From contig NZ_BACU01000610.1 of assembly GCF_000333275.1 (NCBI RefSeq), forward strand, positions 1-37,925: a stretch of DNA of 37,925 nt. Direction: 5' to 3'. The stretch's first letter is position 1; every line of letters begins with the position of its first letter. Under the pieces are notes generated by a model, which saw nothing but the letters and a program-made list of their open reading frames with translations, made no database searches and was not told the DNA's origin. Below, piece after piece: positions 16,907 through 24,828 of this stretch. A program made the translations under genes and the position numbers. The DNA comes from Azospirillum sp. B4. GTDB taxonomy: Bacteria > Pseudomonadota > Alphaproteobacteria > Azospirillales > Azospirillaceae.

Positions 16907-18262
16907 TCAAGCGATGCGGCGGCGCAATATGCCGTATCGCGAATTCCGCCGATTGGCGGCAGGAACCAGGTCCGCGGTCGCCACCAGCGGGGCGTCGCGG
17001 ACCTCCACCAGGCGGGCCTGGTCGAAGCCGTTGAACGCCGTGCGCAAGGCGGCGCCATAGGCGCCCAGCTGCCCGATCTCGATCCAGTCGCCCTCGCGGA
17101 TGTCGGCGGGCAGCAGGAAGGGACCGCGCATGTAGTCGGCGCTGTCGCAGGTGGGGCCCCAGAAGGCGAACTCCCGCAACTCCTCGGCATCCGAGCGGCG
17201 AATCAGGCGCACCGGGAAACGCATGCCCAGCGCGCCGGCGTCAGCCAGGCTGCCGTAGGCGCCGTCGTTGATGAAAAGCTCCGAACCGCGGCGGCGTTCC
17301 ACCTGGACCACGACCGAGGCGCCGGTGGCGACCAGGGCGCGGCCCGGCTCGCACCACACCTGGACGTTGGGCGCCAGGTCCATGGCCATCAGGCCGTCAC
17401 GGATGGCGGCCATGTAGTCGGCCAGCGGGGGCGGGTCCATGTCCGGGTAGCGGGCGGGGAAGCCGCCGCCCACGTCCACCACGTCGATGGTGACACCGGC
17501 CGCCTTGATCACCCCGTCGGCGATGGCCAGGGCGCGGGTGTAGGCCTGCGGGTCCATGCACTGCGAGCCGACGTGGAAGCAGACGCCGACGCGCATGGCC
17601 AGCGGCCGGGCGGCGCGCAGCAGGGCCACCGCGTCCTCGAACGCGGCGCCGAACTTGGCCGACAGGTCATAGGCGGCCTGGCCCTTGGGCATGGCGAGGC
17701 GAATCACCAGGCCCAGGTCGGCGGCGACCGGATCCAGGCGGGCATCCACGCCGTCACCGCCGGGCACGCCCTCGGCCACCACCTCGACGATCTTGGCCAG
17801 CTCATCGGCCGAATCGAGGGAGAAGTCGCGCACCGCCTGCTCGAAATAGGCGGCGCGGATGGCGGCGCGGTTCTTCACCGGGTGCATGTAGTGCACGCCC
17901 GCCGCCGGGTACATCTGCCGGGCCAGCCGGATCTCGGCGGGGGAGGCGCAGTCGAAATGGCGCAGGCCGCCCTCGGTCAGGGCGCGCAGCATGGTGGGGT
18001 CGGGGTTGCACTTGACCGCGTACATGACGGCGCCACGGTCGCCATCGCCCAGCGCCTGCTCCACGGCGCCGTGGAAGGCCTTGATGAACTCGCGCGCGTT
18101 GGCGGCCACCTGGCGGGGGCGCAGGCAGTGCATGGGCTCCGCCGGGGCCAGGCTGGCGACCAGGCTGTCCACCGACGGGGTCATGCCCAGGGGGGAGGAA
18201 GTGCGGGTCTGCGCACGCACACGGCGCAGGGGGGAGACGGCGGAACGGAAACGATAGGCCAT
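16907..18262 (-). CDS. Ornithine (or lysine/ornithine) decarboxylase, alanine-racemase-fold
   Basis: A 451-aa PLP-dependent fold-III decarboxylase converting ornithine to putrescine. The PLP lysine is K84 in MYAVKCNPDP; DCASPAEIRLA and DVGGGFPARYP follow; EPGRALVA binds phosphate; and Cys372 in FWGPTCDSADYM is the catalytic cysteine of the second active-site half. The family is usually about 380 aa; this start adds an Arg-rich N-terminal arm of about 40 residues, so an internal start (Met27) is possible. ATG 18262 is supported by AGGGG eight bases upstream, inside a hairpin abutting the start. Substrate cannot be separated from lysine on sequence alone, but hss downstream favours ornithine. 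Confidence 0.88.
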   Translation of the reverse strand: MAYRFRSAVSPLRRVRAQTRTSSPLGMTPSVDSLVASLAPAEPMHCLRPRQVAANAREFIKAFHGAVEQALGDGDRGAVMYAVKCNPDPTMLRALTEGGLRHFDCASPAEIRLARQMYPAAGVHYMHPVKNRAAIRAAYFEQAVRDFSLDSADELAKIVEVVAEGVPGGDGVDARLDPVAADLGLVIRLAMPKGQAAYDLSAKFGAAFEDAVALLRAARPLAMRVGVCFHVGSQCMDPQAYTRALAIADGVIKAAGVTIDVVDVGGGFPARYPDMDPPPLADYMAAIRDGLMAMDLAPNVQVWCEPGRALVATGASVVVQVERRRGSELFINDGAYGSLADAGALGMRFPVRLIRRSDAEELREFAFWGPTCDSADYMRGPFLLPADIREGDWIEIGQLGAYGAALRTAFNGFDQARLVEVRDAPLVATADLVPAANRRNSRYGILRRRIA

Positions 18263-18562
18263 GACAGTACCCCTGTCCGGTCATCCGTCGCTCTCGGGCG
18301 TACGGGGGAACCGGCTTCATTCGGCTGATCCAGGGACTGCGCGGGAAATGGGGCGGGGTCCTGTCGAACCCGAGTCCATTTTCTGGAAGCGGCAGTCGGG
18401 GGAGCGGGGAATGATCTGGTCTAGCGCCGTGATTGCCGGGCCATCGGGTCGTCTCTCTCGACCTTAAGACCTCAAAGCGTCAACAGACGCGGCAGGACCA
18501 GAGGGGGCTTACCGCTTCAAGGTCCGTTTCATGGTGGAAAGCATGATGTTGGTTCCCTCTCA
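18263..18562 (-). promoter_or_regulatory. Structured leader of the polyamine operon (speF-type candidate)
   Basis: Read on the minus strand, this leader holds an 11-codon upstream ORF (18544-18509) and then a compact fold. TCTGGTC pairs with GACCAGA (18496-18502 with 18415-18421) as a closing stem. Inside are GCGTC-TGTT-GACGC (18490-18477) and GGTCG-AGAGAGA-CGACC (18463-18447). At the start codon, GACAG-GGGTA-CTGTC (18277-18263) places the Shine-Dalgarno in a hairpin touching ATG. Alphaproteobacterial ornithine decarboxylase genes are known to carry the conserved speF RNA; whether this is that family or a separate leader needs a covariance-model search. Confidence 0.6.
18509..18544 (-). CDS. 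Putative leader peptide of the polyamine operon
   Basis: An 11-residue ORF, MLSTMKRTLKR, ends in TAA and is preceded by GAGAGGG about ten bases before its ATG. Its basic residues (K-R and K-R) and its place just before the structured part of the leader suggest that ribosome stalling or passage here controls refolding downstream. Translation is not proven; a chance ORF of this size is possible. Confidence 0.4.
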   Translation of the reverse strand: MLSTMKRTLKR

Positions 18563-18801
18563 AGGCCCAGCCCAGTCACTCTGGCCGGATCTGCTTAAAA
18601 AGGACGCCTAACGTCGTTGCTTAACCATCCATTCGTCAGCCGTCGGAAGATGACGGCGGAACCTTGGGGCCAGGGGCACGTGCGGGTGCGTCGCGAGCTG
18701 TTTATTTATGCGATTTGCGCCCTTCTGCAAACTTAAATTTTTGAAGGGCGGCATCCCGCTCGCGTCAGGGCTGGGTAAGGGAACCTTTAGGAATCGTTCG
18801 G
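18563..18801. other. Intergenic stretch with a hairpin, no gene seen
   Basis: Between the odc leader and the end of the glycosyl-phosphate transferase gene I see no coding frame. An 8-bp stem CGCCCTTC/GAAGGGCG (18718-18750) encloses an AT-rich 17-nt loop, and GCCGTC/GACGGC forms a smaller hairpin near 18640-18658. The odc promoter must lie here; no convincing -35/-10 pair could be picked. Confidence 0.5.
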
Positions 18802-19809
18802 TCAGGGGGCTTCCGCCTTGGCCCCGGCCTTGCCCTGGGCCATCCAGGCCAGCAGGGCGACGACGGTAATGGGGGCCGCCACCGCCCAGCTGGGGTCGGT
18901 GAAGGCCAGGATGGCGCTGGCGGCCAGCGCGGCGTTGGCGGCCAGGATGGCCAGGGCCACCAGGTCATGCCGGCCCAGGCGGCGCACCGCCTGCTGGTAG
19001 AAATGCTGGCGGTGGGCCTGCCACACCGGCTCCCGCCGCCACAGGCGCCGGGCCAGGGTTACGGTCGCGTCCGCCAGATAGTAGAGGGGCAGGATCAGGG
19101 CCGGCAGCCACAGCCCGTCGGCGGCGGCGCGCAGCAGCAGCCAGCCAGACAGGAAGCCCAGGGGCACGCTGCCCACGTCGCCCAGGAAGACCCGGGCGGG
19201 ATGCCAGTTCCAGGCGATGAAGCCCAGCGCCACCCCGGCCAGGGCCAGGGCGTAGGAACTCATGAACCCCATCAGGCCGGCGGCGAAATAGGCGGCGGCC
19301 AGGCCCAACCCCAGGCACAGCGTTTCCACCGCGCTGATGCCGTCGATGCCGTCCATGAAATTGAACAGGTTGACGAACCACACCCAGGCCAGGCCGGCCA
19401 CGAACCGGTCCAGCCAATGCGGCAGCCAACCCTGGAACACCAGCGCCTCCGCCGGCAGGGCCGATAGGCCCACGGCCACGGCCAGCACCTGGGCCAGCAG
19501 GCGCCAGCCGGGCGGGACGCTGGCCAGGTCGTCCGCCCAGGAGATGGCGGCCAGCGCCAGGGCGGCGCCGATCAGGGGCCACAGCGCGTCCATGTCGCCC
19601 GCCATCAGGCCGGTGACCGCCCAGGCGCCCAGCAGGGCCGGCACCACCCCCAGCCCGCCGCCGCGCGGCGTGGGCAGCGTGTGGCTGGAGCGTTCATTGG
19701 GCCGGTCCATGACCTGGCGGCGCTTCAGCCACCACGTGGCGCCCCCCGTCAGGCCAAGCGCCAGCAAGAAGGGCAGGAACAGGCAGAGGAAGGGGGTGAG
19801 GATGGACAT
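18802..19809 (-). CDS. Undecaprenyl-phosphate glycosyl-1-phosphate transferase (WecA/WbpL/TagO family)
   Basis: A 335-aa polytopic inner-membrane enzyme of glycosyltransferase family 4 (MraY/WecA superfamily), transferring a sugar-1-phosphate from a UDP-sugar to undecaprenyl phosphate to start a surface polysaccharide. The conserved cytoplasmic motifs are present: RPNERSSHTLPTPRGGG; DD in SWADDLASVPP; NLFNFMDGIDG; the metal-binding HPARVFLGDVGS; and the sugar-selective loop AHRQHFYQQ. The HRQHFYQ form resembles the WbpL type more than MraY, so O-antigen or capsule initiation is likelier than peptidoglycan synthesis. The N-terminal ATG is followed by a hydrophobic helix. No other glycan genes are adjacent. 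Confidence 0.85.
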   Translation of the reverse strand: MSILTPFLCLFLPFLLALGLTGGATWWLKRRQVMDRPNERSSHTLPTPRGGGLGVVPALLGAWAVTGLMAGDMDALWPLIGAALALAAISWADDLASVPPGWRLLAQVLAVAVGLSALPAEALVFQGWLPHWLDRFVAGLAWVWFVNLFNFMDGIDGISAVETLCLGLGLAAAYFAAGLMGFMSSYALALAGVALGFIAWNWHPARVFLGDVGSVPLGFLSGWLLLRAAADGLWLPALILPLYYLADATVTLARRLWRREPVWQAHRQHFYQQAVRRLGRHDLVALAILAANAALAASAILAFTDPSWAVAAPITVVALLAWMAQGKAGAKAEAP

Positions 19810-19818
19810 GGGCGTCTC

Positions 19819-19846
19819 TTGTAAGCCACCGGGGGTGGCTTCACAA
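19819..19846. repeat. Inverted repeat before the glycosyl-phosphate transferase gene
   Basis: AAGCCACC-GGG-GGTGGCTT is a perfect 8-bp stem, extended by TTGT/ACAA across one bulged C. It lies ten bases upstream of the start codon at 19809, between two genes on the same strand. It might end the upstream lipocalin-like transcript or shape the 5' leader; no U-tract follows. Confidence 0.5.
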
Positions 19847-19884
19847 GGCCGGGCGCGGTTCGCGTCCTGTCGTGCGGCCAGGGG

Positions 19885-20388
19885 TCACGGCGCCTTGCGC
19901 CACACCGAATAGGCCACCGTGCCGTCGCCTGAGGCGCTGGCCGGCACGCCATAGCTCAGCAGCCCGCCGTCATAGGTGTAGTCGCGCACTTGGCGCTTGC
20001 CTTCCCAATTGGGGAATGACGCCGCCTGCACGTCGAACACCAGTTGGTGACGCTCCCGGTCGATCTGGACGGTACCGAAGTGGGTGCTGGAGCCCAGGAC
20101 GGCCTGCCTGTACTCCTCCGCCGAGCCCTGGGCCTTCGCGCCGCTGGCGAAGATGGGCCGGCCCACCCGGAAGATCTGCATGTTGTAACGCCCGGCCGAA
20201 TCGACGGTCAGCAGACCCAGCGGGTGTTCGCCATAGTTGGTCGTGCGGCTGCCATCGGCATGGATCTCGTACGCCGCGTCCATGACCCAGGTGCCCTCCA
20301 GCGATGTCAGGTCGGCGGCCCGGGTGGCGGTGGACGCGCCCAGGGCCGCCAGCAGGGCCAGGGTGTACAGCCTCTTGTCGAAACGCAT
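19885..20388 (-). CDS. Secreted lipocalin-like domain protein
   Basis: A 167-aa protein with a Sec signal peptide (basic start MRFDKR, then LYTLALLAALGASTATRA, cleavage near residue 24). The mature part starts with LTSLEGTWVMDAAYEIHADGSRTTNYGEHPLGLLTVDSAGRYNMQIF, the pattern of small lipocalin-like (Lipocalin_5-type) domains with the G-x-W near the N-terminus and a G-x-L/Y strand. It is probably periplasmic; ligand unknown. ATG 20388 is chosen over 20406 because GGGAG lies just ahead. It is divergent from a CGNR regulator gene with two matched operator-like sites between them, so that regulator probably controls it. Confidence 0.7.
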   Translation of the reverse strand: MRFDKRLYTLALLAALGASTATRAADLTSLEGTWVMDAAYEIHADGSRTTNYGEHPLGLLTVDSAGRYNMQIFRVGRPIFASGAKAQGSAEEYRQAVLGSSTHFGTVQIDRERHQLVFDVQAASFPNWEGKRQVRDYTYDGGLLSYGVPASASGDGTVAYSVWRKAP

Positions 20389-20403
20389 GGTCGCTCCCTC
20401 TCT

Positions 20404-20478
20404 CATGTAACCAGTTTATCCGGTTTCAGAGGGGTGATGGTTGCCCTGATCCATGAAACCTGTCAATACGGTTACATG
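20404..20478. promoter_or_regulatory. Paired operator-like sites between divergent genes
   Basis: Two copies of AACC-N9-GGTT, at 20409-20425 and 20457-20473, match at 13 of 17 positions (AACCnGTnnATnCGGTT), 48 bp apart. The pair is itself arranged as a larger dyad: CATGTAACC (20404-20412) mirrors GGTTACATG (20470-20478), and GGTTTCA (20422-20428) mirrors TGAAACC (20454-20460). The right site overlaps the start codon of the CGNR gene, suggesting autorepression. Confidence 0.7.
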
Positions 20479-21105
20479 CGACACGACGACTATTCCCAAG
20501 CCCCTCCCATGAGGGCCCCGCTATTGGCGGAGGAACGCGACGGCTTCCGTTTCCGGGGCGGCTGCCCGGCCATCGATCTGCCAGCCACCTTGCAGGCGCG
20601 GCTGAAGCCAGCACCACGCGAACTGCTGGCGACGCCTGAGGACGTGCGGCGCTGGATGGTGGCGGCGGGCCTGACGGACACGGCACCGCCGGCGGATGAG
20701 GGGGATTTGGCGCTGGCGCGGCGCCTGCGCGAGGCCATTTACGATGTGGCCGTCCATCGGCATGGCGGCAGCGGCCCACCCCGCGGCAGCCTCAATTCGG
20801 CGCTGGCGGTGTTGAACCAAGTGGCGGCTCTGCCGGCCGCGATACCCACGCTGACGCTGGCGGGCTCCACCGCTTCTGTGGCATTCACCGGCCCCATGAC
20901 GGCTTTCATCGCCACCGTGGCGCGTGAAGCGGTACATTTATTCGGCAGCGGGGCATCCATCCGGCAATGCCAATCGCCCACCTGCACCCTGTTCTTCGTC
21001 GACACGTCCCGCGCCGGCGACCGCCGCTGGTGCTCCATGAAAGGCTGCGGCACCAAGGCCAAGGTGGCGGAGTTCAGGCGGCGCAAGCGTGAGAGCGGAG
21101 GTTGA
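20476..21105 (+). CDS. CGNR zinc-finger/ABATE-domain transcription regulator
   Basis: A 209-aa protein. The N-terminal part FRFRGGCPAIDLPATL begins the ABATE (RsfA-like) domain, a ligand-sensing region. The C-terminal zinc finger CQSPTCTLFFVDTSRAGDRRWCSMKGCGTKAKVAEFRRRK has the four cysteines and basic tail of the CGNR family, though the name-giving C-G-N-R is C-G-T-K here. Such proteins are DNA-binding regulators, often next to genes they control. ATG 20476 overlaps the right operator and lacks a Shine-Dalgarno; ATG 20437 and ATG 20509 are alternatives. A leaderless or weakly translated message would fit a self-limiting repressor. Confidence 0.8.
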   Translation: MRHDDYSQAPPMRAPLLAEERDGFRFRGGCPAIDLPATLQARLKPAPRELLATPEDVRRWMVAAGLTDTAPPADEGDLALARRLREAIYDVAVHRHGGSGPPRGSLNSALAVLNQVAALPAAIPTLTLAGSTASVAFTGPMTAFIATVAREAVHLFGSGASIRQCQSPTCTLFFVDTSRAGDRRWCSMKGCGTKAKVAEFRRRKRESGG

Positions 21106-21199
21106 CGGCGGGACCTATAAGTGCCAAATCTTATTGCGGAGGCTCGGTCTCATTGAAACCCTTCCAGGGGATTGGTGAGAGCATTGCCTCCTTTTTCGT

Positions 21200-22081
21200 C
21201 TATGCTCTGCTGGAATAAGGATCAGGTACATAGACGATACCGCGTGTCCGGAAGGTTTGGCCGCCGCGGAAGCCGTCCCCCTCCCACTGCAGGCGACGAA
21301 TCTTCGGCTCGAACTCCGAAACGATCTCATCGCGACTTGCAAAGTTGGTCCCCAGGGAGGGCGGCCTGTAACCCCAGTTTATGGCGTAGAGGCAAATATC
21401 TGCTGCCTGGATAGCGTATGTCATGTCCGATGAGACGAACAACGGAGCGGGAACGATCCAATATGTTCGATTTCGACCCGTGGCTGTGCGCGTGAAATAG
21501 GCTTCCATGCGGGAGACGAATTTCTTATCCAAGCTTTTGTCACTTTCATCCATGACGATGAGGCCATGCTGGGCTTGGGATTCTAGGAAATAATAGAAAC
21601 GTTCGAACAAGAAGACGTGGTCTTTGCGAAGATAGTCCACTTCCCGGAAATGTTCCGGTGGCCTCGCACCCCTGGGAATGGCCGAGGCAAAAATTCGAGC
21701 ATCATGGGTTACCAAGAGGTCGAAGACCCCACGCGCCATTTCCAGGCAAGCTTGCCCGTAGGCTGCGAACTCCTGACTGGTGGGTGTGGCCTTTTCGCGC
21801 CCTTTCTGTAGGAAGCCGCGCGCGTGCTTTCGTCTTTCGCCCTCGTTCATGGGCGGCGCTTGTGACGCCCAGCGGAAGCGATCCTTATCCAGGAGTTTGT
21901 AGCCTTTCGCCTCTTTGCCGTAGTCGCGCAAATAGGCACCGAAGGCATCCTGTTCCAGGCGCTGCCATCCTTGGATGAAGCTCCACAGCTTTGCGGCATG
22001 AATAGCGACACCACCCCGGACTTCGAGTGGTGTTGTCTTATGGTCGTGGCCACTCTCGTCCATGAAGAAAAGCCAGCTCAT
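21200..22081 (-). CDS. DUF3800 domain protein
   Basis: A 293-aa protein. LFFMDESGHDHK at the N-terminus, VMDESDKSLDKKFVSRM in the middle and IQAADICLYAINWGY near the C-terminus are the hallmarks of DUF3800, a family with an RNase H-like fold whose acidic residues (Asp8, Glu9, the D-E-S-D cluster and the Asp of AADI) probably hold metal. Function is unproven; members often sit in mobile or defence regions. Base composition is lower in G+C than in the neighbours. It is a single gene, convergent with the CGNR gene and 58 bp upstream of the phaC 3' end. No partner gene of a defence system is visible. Confidence 0.8.
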   Translation of the reverse strand: MSWLFFMDESGHDHKTTPLEVRGGVAIHAAKLWSFIQGWQRLEQDAFGAYLRDYGKEAKGYKLLDKDRFRWASQAPPMNEGERRKHARGFLQKGREKATPTSQEFAAYGQACLEMARGVFDLLVTHDARIFASAIPRGARPPEHFREVDYLRKDHVFLFERFYYFLESQAQHGLIVMDESDKSLDKKFVSRMEAYFTRTATGRNRTYWIVPAPLFVSSDMTYAIQAADICLYAINWGYRPPSLGTNFASRDEIVSEFEPKIRRLQWEGDGFRGGQTFRTRGIVYVPDPYSSRA

Positions 22082-22139
22082 CCAGTTCCAGCCCCACAGG
22101 CGGGCGGCTGGTAATGATTCCAGCCGCCTATTCTTTAGT

Positions 22140-24641
22140 TCACTCCACCACCCGCGCCTTCACATAACTCCCCGGCGCGTCCTCGAGGACCGTCAGCTTG
22201 CCGTCGCCGGGCACGCGGGCGGGTACTTGCGGGCCGGCGTACTGCTTCAGCCAGTCGGCATAGACGGGCCACCAGCTGCCCGGCACCTGGGTGGTGCCCG
22301 CCAGCCACTCGTCCGGGGAGGCGGGGAGCGTGTCGTTCAGGAAGTGGCTGTACTTGTTGGCCGCGGGCGGGTTGACCACGCCGGCGATGTGGCCGGAGGC
22401 TGCCAGCACGAACTTCACCGGCCCGCCGTACAGTTGGGTGGCGGCGTAGGTGCTTTTCCACGGCGCGATGTGGTCCTCGCGGGTGGACAGCATGAAGGTC
22501 GGCGTCTTGATGGCGCGCAGGTCGATGGGCACGCCCTTCAGGGTGATGCCCCCCGGCCGCACCAGCAGGTTCTTCTGGTACATGTTGCGCAGATAGAAGC
22601 TGTGCATGGCCGACGGCATACGGGTGCTGTCGGAATTCCAGTACAGCAGGTCGAAGGGGAAGGGATCCTTGCCCAGCAGATAGTTGTTCACCACGAAGGA
22701 CCAGATCAGGTCGTTCGACCGCAGCATGTTGAAGGTGGTGGCCATGGCCTGGCCATCCAGATAGCCCTGGCTTTTCATGCGCGACTCAAGGGCGCCCAGC
22801 TGTTCCTCATCGATGAACACCGACAGTTCGCCCACGTCGGTGAAGTCGGTCAGGGTCACCAGGTACATCGCACTTTTGATGCGCGCGTCCTTCTTGGCCG
22901 CCATATAGGCCAGCGTGCCCGACAGCAGGGTGCCGCCGATGCAATAACCGATGGCGTTCACCCCGTCTTCGCCGGTCGCCTGCTTGATGGCGTCCAGCGC
23001 CGCCAGCGGGCCGTCGGTCATGTAATCCTCGAAATCCTTGGCCGCCAGCTTCTCATCCGGGTTGACCCCAGAGATGACAAAGACGGTGTGCCCCTGTTCC
23101 GTCAGCCAGCCGATCAGCGAGTTGGCCGGCTTTCAGGTCCAGGATGTAGAACTTGTTGATCCAGGGCGGAACGATCAGCAGCGGCGTCTTGTGCACCGTT
23201 TCCGTGGTCGGCGCGTACTGGATCAGCTGCATCAGGTCGTTCTGGAAGACCACCTTGCCGGGCGTGACGGCGATGTTGCGCCCCACCTCGAACGCCGAAT
23301 AGTCGGTCATGGAGATGGCCAACTGGCCCCGGCCGCGTTCTAGGTCGCCCAGCAGGTTCTCCAGCCCCTTCAGCAGATTGTCGCCACCCGTCTCCAGCGT
23401 GACGCGCAACACCTCGGGATTGGTCAGGGGGAAGTTGCTGGGCGACAGCGCGTCCACGAACTGGCGGGTGAAGAAGTCCAGCTTCTTAGCGGTCTTGCCC
23501 TCCAGCCCCTCCACCCCGCGCACGGCGGACTGCACGTACTTGGCGGTCAGCAGGTAGGACTGCTTGATGAAATCGAAGACGGCGCTTTCTTCCCAGCTCT
23601 TGTCCTTGAAGCGCTTGTCCTCCTTGGCCGGGCTGATGACCGGCTGCGCCTCCTCCCCCATCAGGCGCTGGGCGGTGCGCTGCCACAGCGCCATGTAGTC
23701 CTGCCACAGGCCCAGTTGCGCCTCGATCAGGCGGTTGGGGTCGGCCATCAGCCGGGCGGTCATCTCCATGAAGGCGCCGCCCAGGTTGAACGGGTCCAGG
23801 CTGGACAGGTTGGCCGGCAGGCTGCCGAAGGAGGCGGCGCCAAAGGGCGCGGCAATGGACATGGGGTCGGCCGCGGCTGTGCCGTCGGCGGGCGTCTGGG
23901 CCTGGCGGGCCACGAAATCCGCCACCAGCCGCTGCGCCTGTTCGGCGATGCGGTTCATGGCCAGGGTCATTTCCACCGGATCGGGCAGGCGGACCTCGCC
24001 GTCCTTGGCCCCGTCCTTGGCGACCCCGTCCTTGGCCGCTGGCTTGGCGTCGCTCTTGGACCCAGTGGCGTGGGATTGGGCGGCCTTGGGCTCGGTGGTT
24101 TAGGTTCGGGCTTCGGCGCTTCCGCCTTGGGTGGTTCGGCCACTTTGAAGGGCGGGGGCTTGGGCACCGCCACTGGCGCGGCGGCCGGGGCCGGCATCAC
24201 CACCGTGGGCGGCAGGGGGGGCGACTTGCGGCGGGGCGCCTTAGCGGCCACGGCGGGGGCCGCCGCCGCCTTGGCCGGCCTTTTCGCCGCCGCGGGCGCG
24301 GCCTTGGCCTTCTCCGCCGTGACGCCGGCCACCGGCATGGGCGCCAGCGGCTCCTGGCTCAGGTTCTTGTGCGCCTTCAGGTGTGGCGCCCCCGGCACGG
24401 GCGGGGCGATGGGCGTGGCCCGGGCCACCTTGGCCTTGGGCGCGGCGGCTTTGGCAGGAGCGGCGGTCTTCGCCACCGCCTTGGCCGGCGCTGGTGCGGA
24501 AGCGGGCTTCGCGGCGGCGGCTTTCGCTGGCGCGGCCTTGGTGGCGGGCGGGGCGGCCTTGGGCGGGGCGGACTGAGTCGGGGCTGGGGCAGTCTTGGAA
24601 ACGCGCGGGGACCGGGTACGCTTGGGCGGGGTATCGGCCAT
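22140..24641 (-). pseudogene. phaC: Class I poly(3-hydroxyalkanoate) synthase, disrupted by two compensating frameshifts
   Basis: PHA synthase polymerises (R)-3-hydroxyacyl-CoA on the granule surface. The open start at 24641 (GAAGGA upstream) gives about 180 Ala/Pro/Lys-rich residues. Near 24092-24103 the frame must shift by one base to continue into AKDGVAKDGAKDGEVRLPDP and the conserved EMTLAMNRIAEQAQRLV domain. At 23131-23133 an extra A (CTGAAAGCC for CTGAAGCC) breaks DLKPANSLIGWL. Downstream the frame returns to that of the start codon and carries the catalytic GYCIGG cysteine, STREDHIAPW Asp and ASGHIAGVV His. Nearby, the conserved SWVNPDE Trp reads Gly (SGVNPDE). Sequencing error in homopolymers or genuine inactivation both fit; all other residues look intact. 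Confidence 0.85.
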
Positions 24642-24828
24642 GCTTTCTTGTTCCTTCGCCTCGATTACCGGGGGACCTGTCAGGGGAAATAGACACCCGC
24701 GCGATGGGTTCCCGCGGGATTTGTCACGGGCCTCCGCTCCCGGCCGGCCGTTCCGCTGCCGTAAGAAGGCTGGGTTACGGCAGGTCACGGCGCTTGCGGC
24801 CCGTGGGGATTTCATACACGATCCGGCC

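Noticed and set aside
16898..18328. A 476-codon plus-strand open frame opposite the ornithine decarboxylase gene
   Set aside because: Decarboxylase motifs on the other strand are decisive; this frame has none.
18718..18750. CGCCCTTC/GAAGGGCG hairpin as an intrinsic terminator
   Set aside because: No T-tract on either strand, and the loop is long; kept only as a note in the intergenic entry.
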